Source: Prorocentrum cordatum (taxonomy: Eukaryota > Sar > Dinophyceae > Prorocentrales > Prorocentraceae). Taken from it: a DNA stretch of 57,794 nucleotides. Numbering within the stretch: position 1 is the stretch's first letter; the number at the start of each line of letters is the position of its first letter. The DNA is taken from contig CAUYUJ010018893.1 of assembly GCA_963575745.1 (NCBI GenBank), positions 47,501 to 105,294 on the forward strand. Direction: 5' to 3'. The position numbers and the translations under genes are program-made. This document shows positions 54,840 to 57,794 of this stretch, piece after piece. The notes beneath the pieces are model-generated. The model saw only the letters and a list, made by a program, of their open reading frames with translations. It searched no databases and was not told the DNA's origin.

Positions 54840-55795
54840 TCTCTTGCATCCAAACACCTTTTCCTTATCCTCTTCCTCTCTCTTCCACTCCCTCTACCTC
54901 TCCCTCTTCCTTCCCTCTCCTTCTCCCTCTCCCTATCATTATATATATTCTCTCTCTCTCTCTCTCTCGTTATTGTTTGTTTATTATTATTATTGTTCGT
55001 ATTATGTGGTTTCTCTCTTTTTTTGTTTCCCCCCCCTCTCTCTCTATTCCACCCCCTCTCTCTCTCTTCCCCCCTCTCTCTCTCTCCCTCTTCCGCTCTC
55101 TTTCTCTCTTTCTCTCTTTATCCCTTTCCCTCCCATTCACTCCCTAACTCCCTCTCGCCCTCACTGCCTTCACTCCTTTACTTCCTCACTCCGTCACTTC
55201 CTCACTCCCGTCCTCCCTCACTCCTGCTCTCCTGCCTACCCTCCCGCCTTACCCTCCCCCTTCTCGCCCTTGTCCGTGTCCCTCTTCCCTTTTCCTTCTC
55301 CCTTCCCTCTTCCCCTTCGCCCTTCCCCCGCTCTCTTTTCCTTGCACCGTCCCTCTGTCCCTCCCCTTCCACCTTCCCTCTTCCTCCTTGCCCTTCCCCG
55401 CCCCCTTCCTTCTTCACCCTTCCTCTTCGCCCTTCCCCCTGCTCCCTTTGCTGTTCCCCTCTCCCTTTCTCCCCCTTCTCTCCACTTCCCACCCTCCTCC
55501 TCCTCTTCTCCCCTCCCCTCCTCCCTCCTGGCCGCTCCCTGCCTCTGGTGATTGCCTCTCGTTGCTGCCGTGCTCTCCCGTGACCGCCCTGCCCCCCAGC
55601 AGCCCTCGGCCCCCAATCTGCTGCCCCAGTCTGCCGCCCCCTCGCCATCCTCCTCCTCCTTCTCCTCCTCCTCCTCCTCCTCCGCCTCCTCCTCCTCCTT
55701 CTCCTCCTCATCCGCCTCCTCCTCCTCATCCTCATTCCTCCTCCTCAGCTTCCTCCTCCTCCTCCTCCCTCATCCTCCTCCTCTCTGCCCCTCGT
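54840..55795 (+). repeat. Long polypyrimidine tract
   Basis: About 950 bases that are nearly all C and T on the + strand (CTCTCTCT, CCCTTCCTC words), turning into (TCC)n from about 55650. Such tracts can adopt triplex structures. The Leu/Pro/Ser-rich frames are artefacts. Confidence 0.95.
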
Positions 55796-56235
55796 CCTGG
55801 GGCTGCGCACTCCGAGCTTCTGAGTACGCGTCGGGGGGGCGTCACAACCCGCCGACAGCCCCGCACCGACCCCCGCCGCGGGCGGCCACCGCGCGCCGAA
55901 GGCGCTCCGACCCCCGCCGCGGCGCGACGACGAGGCGAGGTTGACTCCCGTCGGGGGGTGCCCCCCCCCCCACGCTTGTTGAGAAGCCCGGAGTGCCCTC
56001 TGCTGCCGCCGATCTCCTCTTGTGGCCCGGCCCTCTGGCGCCGACTGTCCGGGGCTGCCGCCTCCTGCTGCCGCCGATCCCTCTGGATGGCCGTGTGCCC
56101 GACGTGATGCCCGACCCTGCTCAGCTCCTCCCACCGCCCCTGGTGCTGCCTGTCTGTCACCGCCGCTTCCCCTCGTCAGCATTGCCCCGCACCGTCCCCA
56201 GCCGTCCCTCTGGGCCTCGCCAGCACTGTCCCTCG
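55796..56235. other. No recognisable gene
   Basis: GC-rich sequence without an identifiable product. Confidence 0.3.
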
Positions 56236-56284
56236 GTAGCAAATCATGGGAGCCTTGTATGCCTTCGTATTTCCGTCTTTGGAG

Positions 56285-57304
56285 TGCAGTTTCGAACAGC
56301 GACTCTGGTAGACGCAACAACGGCACGACTGGCAGCAGTAGCAGCAGTAACAACGACGCCGACTCTGCTGAAAGCGGCACCACGTCGTTATCGAGCCCGA
56401 GCTCCCCAAAGCATACATAGGAGCCATAGCGCGATTGTATTCGGCGCGCGACCAAGCACATTGAAAGACATTGTGCCGAACTTGGGTACGCAGTCGCGGT
56501 GGAGGTCGACAGCTGCAGTGGTGTACGACGACCTCGGCAAGTTGAGCCGACAGGTTCTCGTGTGGGATCCACAGTCTACACGTGCAAACGCGAAGCGCCT
56601 GCCACACCGACCGTGCAAACGGGGGAAGTGGACGACATGGCAGATCTTTTGTTCGCAAGACGTTTGCAAAGGAGTGGGATCCAGTTGTACCAGATTTCGG
56701 AATATTGGCAAATATCGGAGGCCTAGAGGTTGACACCAACACCAATATCGGTGGTGTGCCTCCACCGAGGGAAGAAGATCCCGATCTCGGTGATGGTTGT
56801 AATATTTTTGGTTTCCAACGTGACCGAAGCATTGCCACCAGCACCGAAATCTAGGATCATCTTCCCCATGTGGAGGCACCCGCCTGTGTTGGTGTTGGTG
56901 CCCACTTCTAGGCCTCCAACAATCTGGAAGGTTCGTACGTGTCCCGCACAAGGCGACCAGCAGAGCGACACAACCACGGGGTACTGACTGACTTGACCAG
57001 AGTGCGATAACATGCGACGCTGGAGTGGAGCGGGCGCCCCGGCGCCACCGCCTAGCCCCGCGCAGGGCCGTCCCGCTGGAACGTCACGGGCACAGTCTCC
57101 AGTGGTAAGTCGGGCACGTCCCTCTACAGGAGGAATATTCAAAAATAATTAGGAAATAGTATGGGGACGATTATTTTAAACTACTTTTTGATATTTTTAG
57201 CGTTTTTTATTGATCGTCCCAAATCCGCCTGTAAGGGGACGCGCCCGACTTAAGCTGGGACGACACAGGATGGTCTCCAGTCTCCAGCCTCCAGTTTTTA
57301 GAGC
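56285..57304. mobile_element. 1-kb insertion within repeat E
   Basis: The segment interrupts repeat E and carries a large imperfect palindrome at its centre (56690-56945). No transposase is visible. It may be a non-autonomous foldback element; precise ends and a target duplication were not found. Confidence 0.45.
56690..56945. repeat. ~100-bp-arm imperfect palindrome
   Basis: The left arm contains GGAGGCCTAGAGGTTGACAC, CAACACCAAT and GTGCCTCCAC. The right arm reversed contains GGAGGCCTAGAAGTGGGCAC, CAACACCAAC and GTGCCTCCAC. Each arm therefore encodes, outward to inward, a similar peptide (GGLEVDTNTNIGG and GGLEVGTNTNTGG), suggesting an inverted duplication of one sequence. Confidence 0.8.
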
Positions 57305-57617
57305 GCATCCGCGCGCGCTAGCGTCTGGCACTCGATGAGACAGCGCCGATTCAGCGTCCATCAGCGCTGCCGAGCGTCGATTCGGCGTCGATGGGCGTCG
57401 ATTAGCGCTGGACAGCGGCGATTCGCAAGAGCCAGCAAGATGGCATGGGAGGCTCCCATGATTTGCCACCGAAGGTGCCAGCGTGAGAGAACTTGCATCC
57501 AGAATTCTGTGGGGCGGTTGGTTCAATCGCTCCGTGGATTCAGGTCAGCATGGGGAGGCAAGTTGACATCAGCCGTCAGTGCATGCCCCTGTTTGCAACA
57601 CTCGCATTTGCAACCCA

Positions 57618-57794
57618 TGAGTTGCCACCGAGCTGTCCCCACGGGGTCCCTGGCCCTCGCCGGTGGCCTGGGTGGCTGCCCGTTTTGGCGGCTCCGCGCC
57701 GCCCTTCTGCCTGTCGCCGGCCAGTGCTCGCTTGTCTTCCGTTCCCAGGCTGTCTCTGGTTCCGTTGTTTGTCAGCCACGCGCAGAGGGGGGTG
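57618..57794. other. Window end, shared 22-bp word
   Basis: No gene. The last 22 bases (CAGCCACGCGCAG then AGGGGGGTG) also occur at about 48795-48816, suggesting another repeat begins at the window edge. Confidence 0.4.

Larger units (their letters stand above)
56236..57617 (+). repeat. Dispersed repeat E, copy split by an insertion
   Basis: 56236-56284 (GTAGCAAATCATGGGAGCCT...TCTTTGGAGTGC) equals the start of the intact copy. 57305-57617 (TAGCGTCTGG...GGCTCCCATGATTTGCC...TGACATCAGCCGTCAGTGCA) equals the rest. The roughly 1-kb segment 56285-57304 is therefore inserted. Confidence 0.7.

Overview
The window looks like a nuclear contig from a repeat-swollen, GC-rich eukaryote, most likely a dinoflagellate. 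This is inferred, not proven. The reasons are degenerate retroelement proteins that match families I associate with dinoflagellates (a LINE with a YGDD reverse transcriptase and a CxxC tail; a YVDDP-type reverse transcriptase/RNase H next to a tyrosine recombinase), a split and decayed alpha-tubulin copy, and kilobases of microsatellite and minisatellite. There is no bacterial operon structure. I found no rRNA, tRNA or CRISPR array, and no clear dinoflagellate spliced-leader relic. Most long open frames are by-products of GC-rich low-complexity DNA and are not listed as genes.

Layout. 0-11.8 kb: almost gene-free and dominated by repeats: a GC-rich ~240-bp tandem family, a ~160-bp satellite with two alternating monomer types, 29-bp and 21-bp minisatellites, an AT-rich degenerate-triplet tract, a 100-base assembly gap and one short inverted-repeat element. 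11.8-16.4 kb: an alpha-tubulin pseudogene cut at its conserved DWCPTG codons by a 5'-truncated LINE; the 17-bp target is present three times. 17.2-24.2 kb: remains of a DIRS-like retroelement in the order gag-like, RT/RNase H, tyrosine recombinase. 24.65-25.2 kb: a small TG...CA direct-repeat element resembling a TRIM. 25-44 kb: triplet tracts, a family of CTTGGGGCC arrays, two hairpin (MITE-like) elements, a 74-bp minisatellite, and two head-to-tail 1.15-kb elements bounded by CAGTCAGGTG inverted repeats. 44-57.8 kb: three candidate exon loci, foldback structures, a 100-bp minisatellite, a 0.9-kb polypyrimidine tract and a nested repeat.

The few gene-like pieces are a P-loop (GDQNAGKST) exon that joins in frame across a 2.6-kb, element-filled GT-AG intron to a second exon, a possible exon preceded by a (TCC)n tract ending in CACAG, and a short exon at 44.6 kb. 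The unifying feature is how often tandem arrays occur in opposite orientations around a spacer, so that whole blocks could fold back. That, and the tubulin-targeted LINE, are the observations most worth following.
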